A stretch of 64,000 nt of DNA from PALSA-693 sp963834725. GTDB lineage: Bacteria; Actinomycetota; Acidimicrobiia; Acidimicrobiales; Palsa-688. The notes under the pieces were generated by a model. That model saw nothing but the letters and a program-made list of their open reading frames with translations, had not been told where the DNA came from and did not search any database. The position numbers and the translations under genes were made by a program. Of this stretch, positions 38,996-47,446 are shown one piece after another. Every line of letters begins with the position of its first letter. Position 1 is the stretch's first letter. The stretch lies in assembly GCA_963834725.1 (NCBI GenBank), contig CAWICN010000001.1:4588001-4652000 (forward strand), in the 5' to 3' direction.

Positions 38996-40380
38996 TCACG
39001 CTTCGACGAGCTGGGTCAGCTCCCGATCGAAAACCTCTATCTCGCTGGGAGCCCTGGCGGGCAGGAACCCGATGGCGACGAAGGAGCCGAGCAGAGCGAG
39101 CGGGCAGCCACTGCGACGAGCACGTCCCGTTCCACACCGCTCACGAAGGCCTGACGAGCCCCGTCGATGAGCATCTGGCCAACCGGACCGGGAGTGTGGC
39201 CGCCGACTGTGACGGCGGCGCCGACGGACGCCTTGGCTTTGGCTGCGGCGGGGGCGGGCACAGGGGCCAGGAAGGGGTGGAGACGGCCGGCGAATAGCGA
39301 GGAGGCGACCGAGCCGATGATGGCGACCCCGAGAGCGCCGCCGAACTCACGGGTGGCGTCGTTGAGGCCGAACCAACGCCGGCCTGGGCAGGAGGCAGCG
39401 CACCCATGATCGATTCGGTAGCGGGTGCCATGGCCAACGCCATCCCGGTGGCCACGATCACGGTGGCGACCACGAGGAACGGATACCCGGTGTGCACCGT
39501 CGACGTCGAAACCATCGCCAACCGTCCGGCCATGATCCCGACCCCGCCGGCCACGACCACTTTGGTGCCGAAACGCCCCGCCCATCGCGCCGCCTGGGGT
39601 GACACGATGCCCATCGTGAGGCGAACGGCAGGGCCCGCACGCCCGCCTCCACGGCGTTGTAGCCGAACACGAACTGCGGCTGCTGGGTGAAGAGGGACAG
39701 CCAGCCGAACAGCCCGAAGAAGATCATTGTTACCGCGAAGCTGGCGGCGCTGAAGCGGGCGTTGGCGAAGATTCGAGAGCCCGAGGATGGGCATCGGATG
39801 AAGGCGGCACCACGAGGCGGCCGGCGACGAGGGCGACGGCGACGATGGGCAGATTGACGGCGAAGATCGAGCCCCATGCGAAGTTCTCGAGCGGCCACCC
39901 GCCGAGGGTCGGGCCGATGGCGATGCCGAGGCCCGCGACCGCCGACCACAGAGCGATGGCCCGAGCCCGTTCGCCCGGGTCGGTGAACACGTTGGTCAGG
40001 ATGGACAGGGTTGCCGGCATGATGGCGGCGGCCCCGATGCCCATCAGGACCCGCCAGGCGATGAGCTGCCCGGGCGAGGTGGACGTTGCTGCCAGCGCGG
40101 AGCCGAGTCCGAAGACCAGGAGGCCGCCGGCGAGGGTTCGATGCCGACCGATGCGATCGCCGAGGCTGCCCAGGGTAAGGAGCAGTCCGGCCATGGCGAG
40201 GGTGTAGGCGTCCACGACCCACTGGAGGGAAGTGGTCGACGCATGGAGGTGCCGGACCAGGGTCGGCACGGCGACGTTGACGATGGTGTTGTCCACGACC
40301 ACGACGAGGAGTGACAGGCAGAGCACCGCGAGGGTCGCCCACCGGCGGGACTGGATCCGCTGGGGCGTCCACGAAGCCAT
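38996..40380 (-). pseudogene. DHA2-family multidrug efflux pump pseudogene (EmrB/QacA type)
   Basis: From ATG 40380 (MASWTPQRIQSRRW, with GGGAG seven bases upstream) the minus strand encodes TM1-TM6 of a DHA2 major facilitator: VVVVDNTIVNVAVPTL (motif D1), GSLGDRIGRHRTLAGG (motif A) and GPTLGGWPLENFAWGSIF (motif C). It then shifts frame near 39775 to IFANARFSAASFAVTMIFFG, near 39640 to MGIVSPQAARWAGRFGTKVV, near 39400 to LNDATREFGGALGVAIIG, and near 39090 to LLGSFVAIGFLPARAP, ending at a TGA at 38996. At least four frameshifts and the intact domain order show a formerly complete pump that is now dead. Confidence 0.85.
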
Positions 40381-40452
40381 GGTGTCTCCCTTTAGGCGAA
40401 CGTATGGCCCCCCCAGCACAGCCAGATCGACCCGGAGCCGGGCAAACTGTTA

Positions 40453-40861
40453 AGAAATGGCCTTATAACTCAAATCGGTCAGGGGCCACGAGGCCGGAAG
40501 GTCTACGAGACGACGCCTGCCGGCCTGGACGAGCTCCGATCCTGGCTGCGCGGAACGGAACCCGACTACTCCGTGCGCTTCGAGGCATTGCTCCGGGTCT
40601 TCTGCCTGTGGGCGTTGCCGACGAAGCGCTGCGCTGCTCGGCAGGGATCGGGCCGAATACCTCTGGCACCGGGCCCAGATGGAGGCCGCGGTGGCCGCGG
40701 TGGACTGGTCCTTGAGTCCCGCTCACCGGAACGCTCGGCTCAACATCGAGTTCGGCCTGCGGTTCTCTGCCACGCTGACCGATTGGATCGATTGGGCGAC
40801 AATCCAGATCCGGGCGGGCGCGTGCAGCCCGGTGGCCCGGTGGCCCCGTTTGCACCGGTAG
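40453..40861 (+). pseudogene. PadR-type transcriptional regulator remnant
   Basis: The frame at 40453 reads LITQIGQGPRGRKVYETTPAGLDELRSWL, the wing of a PadR winged helix, then VRFEALLRVFCLWALP of the C-terminal helical domain. Frame changes near 40618 (to VADEALR) and 40635 (to LLGRDRAEYLWHRAQMEAAV) precede NARLNIEFGLRFSATLTDWIDW and a TAG at 40859. The first roughly 45 residues of the DNA-binding domain are missing. It is divergent from the dead DHA2 pump, the usual arrangement of a repressor and its pump, so both seem to have decayed together. Confidence 0.78.
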
Positions 40862-40951
40862 TGCTCCCCGGCGACGACCGCGCGGCCGGCTCCGCCGCGG
40901 CAGCAAGGATCGCCCAGCCGCGGGGTGCCGGCACTTAGGATCGGTCGCGCC

Positions 40952-42376
40952 ATGGTCCGACGGTCGACCTCAACTTCGGCTTTCGGAGTCTCGAAGCGCG
41001 AAAGCCACGATGCCAGCGGTTTCTATCGTCGCTTCACTCCGCCGCTGGTGTCCGGTGACACGTCGGTTTCCTCCCACCGAAACCTCGACAAGCTCATCGT
41101 CGGCGACGCCCGGAAGATGGACGAGGTTCCCGACGCGTCAGTGGCTCTGGTGGTCACATCCCCCCCGTACTTCGCCGGCAAGGAGTACGAGCAGGCCCTC
41201 GGCGAGCACGCGGTTCCGGCTACCTATCTGGAATACCTGGACCTGCTCCGGGCCGTGTTCTCTGAATGTGTCCGCACGCTGGAGCCCGGCGGCCGCATCG
41301 CCGTCAACGTGGCGAACCTCGGTCGCCGGCCGTACCGATCGCTGTCCGCCGACGTGATCGGAATTTTGCAGGACGATCTTCGTCTGTTGCTTCGGGCCGA
41401 GATCATCTGGCTCAAGCAGCGGGGATCCTCCGGTTCCTGCGCGTGGGGCAGCTTTCAGAAGGCGGCCAATCCGGTCCTCCGGGATCTCACCGAGCGGGTG
41501 ATCGTGGCGAGCAAAGGGCGCTTCGACCGGGCGCTCAGCGTCAATGATCGGGCCGGCGAGGGTCTTCCGTTCCGATCGTCAATGACCCGTGAGGACTTCC
41601 TGGAGAACACCCTCGACGTGTGGGAGATCCCGGCCGAGAGTGCCACCCGGGTCGGTCATCCCGCCCCCTTCCCGGTCGAACTGCCGGCCCGCCTCATCGA
41701 GCTCTACACCTACCGCGGGGACCTGGTCCTCGATCCCTTTGTCGGCGCAGGGGCCACCGCGGTGGCAGCGGTGCGGTCCGGCCGCTTCTACGTCGGCTAT
41801 GACCTCGACGAGTCCTACATCCATCTGGCGGAGTGGCGGGTTTCCGAGGAGCGCCGCAGGCTCGCCGACGACGGGCAGGCCGCTCCGAGGCAGATGAACC
41901 TGCTTCGAGAGTCCCCACCGGCCGGCGACGACGGTTCGGTGTCGCAAGTCGCCCGCGAGGGAAAGGCGGCCAAGGCAATCGCCCAAGAGATGATCCTTGC
42001 CGCGGGATTCACCGACCTTCGGACCGACCAGCGCCAGCCCGGAGGAATCGAAGTCAGCTTCGTCGCTCGAGATCGCGCCGGCAAACATTGGGCGATCGAT
42101 GTGGCCGGGAGCTTTACGAGTCATCGGTCCGGGTTGAAGAAGACGGAAATTCTCTGGAAGGCGCTTGGCAAGGCGGCCGTGCTGCAAGAAGTGGGCAACA
42201 CCCCGCTCCTTCTGCTGACGACCGACCTGCCCGCCCGAGGAAGCCCCGGAGCAAAGGCACTCAAGCAGGTGACCGGGCCTCAGAAGCCGATTCACATGGT
42301 GATCGCCCTGCTCGATCCTTCGGCTCTCGAAGAGTTGCAGGCCGTCTATGAGGGCCATGCCGGGAAAAGCCGTTGA
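40952..42376 (+). CDS. DNA methyltransferase (N4/N6, beta-type order) with extra C-terminal domain
   Basis: A 474-residue protein. The catalytic motif IV is VTSPPYF (Thr69-Ser-Pro-Pro-Tyr73), typical of N4-cytosine and some N6-adenine enzymes. The target-recognition region follows, and the SAM-binding motif I DPFVGAGATAVAA (261-273) comes last, which is the beta-class order. After about residue 325 there is an added domain: a helix (AIAQEMILAAGF), then strands GGIEVSFVARD and HWAIDVAGSF, a helix (EILWKALGKAAVL) and a strand (TPLLLLTTDLP). This order resembles a PD-(D/E)XK nuclease fold but lacks an obvious E-x-K. No restriction enzyme gene is adjacent. ATG 40952 is chosen over 40925. Confidence 0.85.
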   Translation: MVRRSTSTSAFGVSKRESHDASGFYRRFTPPLVSGDTSVSSHRNLDKLIVGDARKMDEVPDASVALVVTSPPYFAGKEYEQALGEHAVPATYLEYLDLLRAVFSECVRTLEPGGRIAVNVANLGRRPYRSLSADVIGILQDDLRLLLRAEIIWLKQRGSSGSCAWGSFQKAANPVLRDLTERVIVASKGRFDRALSVNDRAGEGLPFRSSMTREDFLENTLDVWEIPAESATRVGHPAPFPVELPARLIELYTYRGDLVLDPFVGAGATAVAAVRSGRFYVGYDLDESYIHLAEWRVSEERRRLADDGQAAPRQMNLLRESPPAGDDGSVSQVAREGKAAKAIAQEMILAAGFTDLRTDQRQPGGIEVSFVARDRAGKHWAIDVAGSFTSHRSGLKKTEILWKALGKAAVLQEVGNTPLLLLTTDLPARGSPGAKALKQVTGPQKPIHMVIALLDPSALEELQAVYEGHAGKSR

Positions 42377-42428
42377 GTTCCGAAGCGCCAGCCGCCACAG
42401 TTGAGGCATCACGAAGAAGGGGGACTTG

Positions 42429-43178
42429 ATGCCCGAGATCACGAGTTATGAGCATGGCGTCCCGTCCTGGGTGGACATCGGGACACCCGACCCGACCGCG
42501 GCTGTCCGGTTCTATTCCGAGCTATTCGACTGGGACAGCCAGGACATGGGTGAGGAGGCCGGTCATTACACGATCGTCAGCAAGGGCGGAAAGATGGTGG
42601 CCGCCATCAGTCCGGCCCAGGATCCCGGCCCGCCGCGGTGGACCACGTACATCAACGTCGACGACGTCGACGCGGTCGCGGCCAAGGCTGAGGCAGCCGG
42701 CGGGAACGTCATCGCTGCTCCGATGGACGTCATGACCGCAGGCCGTATGGCCATATTCGCCGACACGACCGGGGCGATCATTGCCGCATGGCAGCCGCGG
42801 GATCACCTCGGCGCCCAGTTGGTCAATGAGCCAGGCGCCTTTATCTGGAGCGAGCTGGCGACGTCGGACCTGGCCAAGTCAAAATCCTTCTACTCCGCCG
42901 CCTTCGGCTGGGGCTGGGGAGGGAGCGATGAGTACGCCGAGGCCCAGGTATCGGGCCGCAGCATCGGCGGGGTGCTGCCCCGTCCCCCGGACTATCCGGC
43001 CGATATGCCTGATAGCTGGACGGTCTTCTTCGGGTCGGCCGATGTGGATGGCGACGTCAAGAAGGCGACGGATACGGGAGCCACGGTCGTGGTGCAACCC
43101 ACCGACATCCCCGATACCGGTCGATTCGCTGTGCTCGTCGATCCGCAGGGGGCGGTGTTCGCGCTCTTCAAGGGTTAG
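42429..43178 (+). CDS. two-domain VOC (glyoxalase-fold) protein
   Basis: A 249-residue protein with two vicinal-oxygen-chelate domains in tandem: VPSWVDIGTPDPTAAVRFYSELFDW at about 10-34, and AFIWSELATSDLAKSKSFYSAAFGW at about 138-162. Each ends in a strand such as GRMAIFADTTGAIIAAWQP or GRFAVLVDPQGAVFALFKG. The arrangement matches the actinobacterial 27-kDa antigen Cfp30B-like group, whose activity is unclear. ATG 42429 follows AAGAAGGGGGAC. It stands downstream of the DNA methyltransferase with a 52-base gap. Confidence 0.88.
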   Translation: MPEITSYEHGVPSWVDIGTPDPTAAVRFYSELFDWDSQDMGEEAGHYTIVSKGGKMVAAISPAQDPGPPRWTTYINVDDVDAVAAKAEAAGGNVIAAPMDVMTAGRMAIFADTTGAIIAAWQPRDHLGAQLVNEPGAFIWSELATSDLAKSKSFYSAAFGWGWGGSDEYAEAQVSGRSIGGVLPRPPDYPADMPDSWTVFFGSADVDGDVKKATDTGATVVVQPTDIPDTGRFAVLVDPQGAVFALFKG

Positions 43179-43196
43179 TCACCGCCCGCATCCTGT

Positions 43197-43419
43197 GGCG
43201 AGGTGACCGGTCCGCGCCGCGCTGCCGAGCGCGCCCCGAGCGTGCCGCGAGCGCGCTCCGAGCGGGCCGCGAGCGGGCCGTGAGCGCGCCCCCCGGCCGG
43301 CGTCCCGAGCGGGCCCCGAGCGGGCGCCCCGACTTTTGGTCACCTCGCCGACTTCTGGAGCCCTTAACTACATCTGATGTACCTCTCGCTCCAAAGGTGC
43401 GAAGATTTACCAAAAGTCG
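43197..43419. repeat. overlapping long inverted repeats around GC-rich reiterations
   Basis: GGCGAGGTGACC (43197-43208) is a perfect inverted match of GGTCACCTCGCC (43338-43349). CGACTTTTGGT (43330-43340) is a perfect inverted match of ACCAAAAGTCG (43409-43419). The two systems share 43338-43340, so the hairpins exclude each other. Inside the second, GGAGC/GCTCC and ACATC/GATGT can also pair. The first loop is filled with CGAGCGGGCC-type reiterations. It occupies the 398-base gap between convergent genes; no gene is supported. Confidence 0.7.
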
Positions 43420-43576
43420 TGGACCGGGGCCACCCGGACCTGCCTCCGGGGAGCCACTCGACACGGCGCCCCCGGCGCGGAGGGCGACCGAGCCAGAGGC
43501 CGGCGAGCCGGCGGGACGGATGCTCCCCGGACTAACAGCGTTCAGCGAACCACTGCTTTGCCGTTAGGCGAACCGC

Positions 43577-44785
43577 CTACCGCGTGGCGATATCGGCGTC
43601 CGCAACGATCGGGTCCAAGACCTTCATCTCATGGAGCGCCGGGAGGCACTCCTTGGCGAAGAGCCGCATGCTCTTCTCGGCCACCTCGAAGGGCATTCCC
43701 CCGAACTTGAACACGCCCAGGATGTGGTTGGGGTGTACGTAGTCGCAGACCTCCTCGATCCCCCGCATGATCTGATCGGGCGTGCCGGGGCTGAGCGGGA
43801 AAGTGAACGGGATGTTGCCCGGGGCCTGGCCGGCGGCGGCAGCCTGCTCCGCCATCTCCTTGATCCGCTCTTGCAGCTGGGCGTAGTGCTCGTAGCCTTT
43901 GAGACTCCCGAAGTGGCTGCTGCCGAACTCATAGTTGACCATGGCGGACTGCCCGAAGGAGAGCTCGTACTTCATCATCTCCTCGACCTCGGCCTCCGTC
44001 TCGGCGCACTGGATGTGCAGGTGCACGCCGCAATTGGCCGGCTCGTACCCGTTGGTCATCCGGATCGAGTTGAACTCCTGCAACTCCGCGATGTAGTCGA
44101 CCATGCCCCTTTGGGGGATGATCAGTGGCTTGAGGCCCAGATTCGCGGTGATGGCCACCGTTTGTGGGCTTCCCCATGCGATGTGGAACTGATCGAGCAG
44201 CGCCTGCGAGTTCCGTGGCCGGGGCCGGATCGACAAGTCGGGGCTCTCCGGACGCATCTCCACGTTCGGGACTTTGAAGTTGTCACTCTGGAAGGCGAAG
44301 CGCTCGTTCTCGATCAGGCCTTTGATGATGTAGACCGACTCCTCGAAGAGCTCCCTGGTCTTGTTCATGTCGGCACCGATGCCGCCGTACTCGCGACGTC
44401 CCGCGCCTCGCCCGAACCCGCAGATGAGCTGCCGGTTGTCGCCCATCATGTGCTGAAGCATCACGATCTCTTCCGCGACCCGGACCGGGTTGTGCCACGG
44501 CAGCACGATGACCATCGTGCCCAGGTCGACCTTTTCCGTGCGGGCCGCCCAGTACGTCAACCACTGAAGTGGGTCACAGATCATCGTGTAGGGGCTGAAG
44601 TGGTGCTCGACGGTCCAGATGGAGTCGAAGCCAAGCGGCTCCACCAGGTCGCCGAACCGCAGTTCCTCCTCCCAGACCTGATTGTCCACCCCGTCGCCGA
44701 TAGGCTCGCCCTGGCCGGCTTCGAGCGAGACGAACCGGTCGACATCGGGCCCATTGTTGGCAAACAAGCTGACTCCGACCTTCAT
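43577..44785 (-). CDS. luciferase-like flavin monooxygenase (LLM family), copy 1
   Basis: A 402-residue TIM-barrel flavin monooxygenase. Typical blocks are LVEPLGFDSIWTVEHHFSPYTM (about 46-67), GTMVIVLPWHNPVRVAEEI, ICGFGRGAGRREYGG, FHIAWGSPQTVA and GTPDQIMRGIEEV. LLM enzymes use reduced FMN or, in actinobacteria, F420 to oxygenate or dehydrogenate small organic compounds. It is paralogous to the gene at 54217. ATG 44785 follows GGGAGG at seven bases. A TGGT-N3-ACCA operator-like site lies 66 bases upstream of the start. It probably belongs to the catabolic set with the SDR, alcohol dehydrogenase and importer. Confidence 0.9.
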   Translation of the reverse strand: MKVGVSLFANNGPDVDRFVSLEAGQGEPIGDGVDNQVWEEELRFGDLVEPLGFDSIWTVEHHFSPYTMICDPLQWLTYWAARTEKVDLGTMVIVLPWHNPVRVAEEIVMLQHMMGDNRQLICGFGRGAGRREYGGIGADMNKTRELFEESVYIIKGLIENERFAFQSDNFKVPNVEMRPESPDLSIRPRPRNSQALLDQFHIAWGSPQTVAITANLGLKPLIIPQRGMVDYIAELQEFNSIRMTNGYEPANCGVHLHIQCAETEAEVEEMMKYELSFGQSAMVNYEFGSSHFGSLKGYEHYAQLQERIKEMAEQAAAAGQAPGNIPFTFPLSPGTPDQIMRGIEEVCDYVHPNHILGVFKFGGMPFEVAEKSMRLFAKECLPALHEMKVLDPIVADADIATR

Positions 44786-44841
44786 GACCAGCCTCCCGAT
44801 GTTAAACCAGGTCCAATGACATTTATCTCATTACGCTTCTT

Positions 44842-44862
44842 ACCACGCTGTGGTCGTACCAC
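44842..44862 (-). promoter_or_regulatory. FadR-type operator candidate (TGGTCGTACCA)
   Basis: TGGTCGTACCA at 44851-44861 is a perfect TGGT-N3-ACCA palindrome. It is embedded in three alternating blocks, ACCAC, GTGGT and ACCAC, each separated by three bases (44842-44862). It lies upstream of the LLM copy 1 start. The core matches the consensus of FadR-subfamily GntR regulators, one of which is encoded at 53258-54034. Confidence 0.5.
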
Positions 44863-45062
44863 ACAAGACCCGTGACGGGCGGGCCGGGCGGCCCCGACAT
44901 CCTCGGGCGCCTGCCGTCCTCGGCGAACGCTGTGGACCAGGCCAGGGTTGGCGATGGCCGCTACGTGCGATGCTTTGCGCCATGCGGTTTGCCTTACACC
45001 GGTCGTTGGCGGATTAAAACTTACATCTGTCTCGGCCCATGGGGCTGTGGACGATCACGTGA

Positions 45063-45911
45063 TCAGCCCAGGGAGGTTCCCTCGGCGCGGAAGTGCCGGA
45101 CGAACGGGTACTGGCCGCTCGCACCGGTGATCCCGCCGTCGACCACGAGGTTGTGACCGGTGATGTACGACGCGTCGTCGGATGCCAGAAAAGCCATGGC
45201 CGCGGCGATGTCGTCCGGTGACGCAAACCGGCGGAGCGGCACCCGTTCCAGGTATGGCGCCTCGACGGCGGCGAACATATTGCCGCTCGGGTACGCGATC
45301 GCGCCCGGAGAGACGCAATTGACCCGGATCCCCTGGTCGCCATGGTCGACGGCCAGCGCCTTGGTCAGGTTGATGACGCCCGCCTTGGCCGAGTCATATG
45401 CGGCCATGCCATAGTCACCGCCCATCCCCGATATCGATGCCGTGTTGACGATGCAACCCCTGGTCTCGGCCAGCTGTGGGATCGCCGCCCGGCAGCCGTA
45501 GAACACAGAGTGCAGGACCCCGGCGATCCCGTCCCGCCAGGCGTCGAGGGCAATGTCCGGCACCAAGGGCCGGCTGAACGGGGAGTCACCGCCCTCGGAC
45601 GCGGCCCGTCGCATCCCGCCGACGGCATGATTGATCATCACGTCCAGTCGGCCCAGGGTCGACACCGTGAATTGCACCAGCGCCTCGACGTCGTCGGCCT
45701 CGGTCACATCGCAGCGTCGCAGGATGATTTTGCCCCCGTGGGCGACTTCGGCCGACTTGAGCAGGTTTTCCAGGCCCTGCTCATCGATGTCGCTGGCGAC
45801 CACCTGGGCGCCCTCGGATACGAATCGTCTGACCGCCGCCCCTCCGGTGCCCGGTCCTCCCGCGCCTGTGACGACCACGACCTTGCCCTCGAACCGCACA
45901 CTGCCGGCCAT
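45063..45911 (-). CDS. short-chain dehydrogenase/reductase (SDR)
   Basis: A 282-residue classical SDR. The cofactor motif is TGAGGPGTGG (15-24), and the D after strand beta-2 in VVASDID suggests NAD preference. The catalytic residues are Ser159 in NTASISG, Tyr172 and Lys176 in AYDSAKAG. The usual NNAG is NHAVGG here. The C-terminal LASDDASYITGHNLVVDGGI is standard. It starts with ATG 45911 after GGGGAGGG. It sits between the LLM and zinc alcohol dehydrogenase genes on the same strand and probably oxidises an intermediate of the same pathway. Confidence 0.9.
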   Translation of the reverse strand: MAGSVRFEGKVVVVTGAGGPGTGGAAVRRFVSEGAQVVASDIDEQGLENLLKSAEVAHGGKIILRRCDVTEADDVEALVQFTVSTLGRLDVMINHAVGGMRRAASEGGDSPFSRPLVPDIALDAWRDGIAGVLHSVFYGCRAAIPQLAETRGCIVNTASISGMGGDYGMAAYDSAKAGVINLTKALAVDHGDQGIRVNCVSPGAIAYPSGNMFAAVEAPYLERVPLRRFASPDDIAAAMAFLASDDASYITGHNLVVDGGITGASGQYPFVRHFRAEGTSLG

Positions 45912-46074
45912 TGGCCACCCTCCCCTCGATGGTGATCGCAGCCGAGTCTAACGGAGCTTCGCTCTCACTCCACCAGACGGTCGTCGGGATTATTCGGCGT
46001 CGCTTATCTGCCTGGACGGGCTCGAGGGAGAGAGTGGGCCGCCGCCATCATGGAGCAGGTCAGAACAGGTCAAA

Positions 46075-47097
46075 CTAGCGACCGGGCTGGATCAGGATCT
46101 TCACCTGCTCGGTCTTGCGCAAAGCCTCGAACGCCCACGGCGTCTCGGCCAGCGGAACCATGGCCGTCACCAGCGCGGAAGTGTCGACTTTCCCCAGAGC
46201 GATGCGCTGCAGGGCAAGGGTCAGCTCCTCAGGCCGATATGCCAGGGCGTAGCCGATCGACAGCTCCCGCATGATGCCTGAGATGGCCGACACCGAATCA
46301 GGTGCCATGGAGATGCCGGCTACCACGATCGAGCTGTGGGCGGGCGCGGTCTCCATCAATCGCGGGATCATGCCGTGGGCTCCCGAGCACTCGTAGATAG
46401 TGACGCCCAGCCGATCCGGGGCGCCCCGGTCCAGCAACGCCGAGATATTCGCGGGCGCAAAGCCGAGCTCACTCAAATGGTCGATGGCCGAGTCCCGGCC
46501 GGCGTCCAGGGCCAGCTCGACGCCCAGCTTCTCGGCCACGGCCAGCCGGATGGGGGACAGGTCGGTGGCGACGATGGGACCGCGTCCCAGGGCCTGCAGG
46601 GCGATGATCACCGCCAGCCCTATGGGCCCACACCCGTTGACGATATAGGGGCCGCCGCCCGGCAGGGACTCGCCGACGGCGACCGCCCTGATCCCGACCG
46701 CCAGCGGCTCGGTCAGGGCGGCCTGCTCGGCCGCGACATCCTCGGGGACGCCGATGGCGCGGTCCACGTCGAGGACCATCATCTCGGCCAGCCCCCCGGG
46801 GTTGACCAGACCGCCCGCAGCCGTAAATGGGTTGGCGCATACCTTGCCGCCGATGGGAAAGGGCCGCTCCGTGGTGGCTGGTCCGTAATCGAGGACCTCG
46901 GCGCAGAACTCGTGCCCCAACACCGTGGACTCCATCGCTTCCGGGCTGGCCTCCGCCATCTCCAGGCTGTGCAGATCCGACCCGCAGATCCCGTTTGCCA
47001 AGGTTCTGACGAGAACCTGGCCAGACTCAGGGGCGGGATCGGGGACCTCGTCCAGGACCAGCCGGCCTTTGCGCAGGACAACAGCTCGCATTTCCAC
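46075..47097 (-). CDS. zinc-dependent alcohol dehydrogenase (MDR superfamily)
   Basis: A 340-residue medium-chain dehydrogenase. Catalytic zinc ligands are Cys38 in NGICGSDLH and His62-Glu63 in GHEF. The Rossmann motif is VNGCGPIGLAVIIALQALG, and an Asp after it (VATDLSP) suggests NAD. The structural-zinc four-Cys lobe is missing, as in some sorbitol/threonine dehydrogenase relatives. ATG 47097 follows AGGTGAG. It is divergent from the ABC importer lipoprotein gene and shares the 349-base region holding the importer promoter. Confidence 0.9.
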   Translation of the reverse strand: MEMRAVVLRKGRLVLDEVPDPAPESGQVLVRTLANGICGSDLHSLEMAEASPEAMESTVLGHEFCAEVLDYGPATTERPFPIGGKVCANPFTAAGGLVNPGGLAEMMVLDVDRAIGVPEDVAAEQAALTEPLAVGIRAVAVGESLPGGGPYIVNGCGPIGLAVIIALQALGRGPIVATDLSPIRLAVAEKLGVELALDAGRDSAIDHLSELGFAPANISALLDRGAPDRLGVTIYECSGAHGMIPRLMETAPAHSSIVVAGISMAPDSVSAISGIMRELSIGYALAYRPEELTLALQRIALGKVDTSALVTAMVPLAETPWAFEALRKTEQVKILIQPGR

Positions 47098-47261
47098 TCA
47101 CCTCACCTATTTTCCGATGGCGATCCAAAAATCTTTCGTCACGCTACAAAACTCGAAGGGCCTCGGTCGTCTCGACCACCGCGCGGTGCAACCCGCCGGT
47201 GTATTGCCAGGGACAGGGACGCCACTCGGGACGCCGAGTCGTTCAAGGCCAGGGCGACTGG

Positions 47262-47324
47262 TTGACATGCGGCAGAACCTCAGCCTAGACTGTGGTCCGA
47301 CCAAAGTAAGAGATAGGCCCTATC
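47262..47324 (+). promoter_or_regulatory. promoter and operators for the branched-chain-type importer
   Basis: TTGACA (47262-47267), an 18-base spacer and TAGACT (47286-47291) make a near-consensus housekeeping promoter. TGGTCCGACCA at 47293-47303 lies where transcription should start and is identical to the core of the E. coli FadR site. A second palindrome, GATAGG-C-CCTATC, lies at 47312-47324. Both would block transcription when bound. The rest of 47098-47446 contains no gene. Confidence 0.65.
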
Positions 47325-47446
47325 ATGGTCGACTCAGCGGGGGGGATGCCGCGGGGAAATGCAGAGACACGAAGGTTGCCTTACGCCAGAGTCGTCATCC
47401 GGGTCCATATCCGGAACAACGTGATGTCGAAATCGCAGGGGGAGAA

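Noticed and set aside
43168..43464. 98-codon minus-strand gene after the VOC gene
   Set aside because: It is almost entirely Arg/Ala/Gly/Ser from the CGAGCG reiterations and overlaps the inverted-repeat structure.
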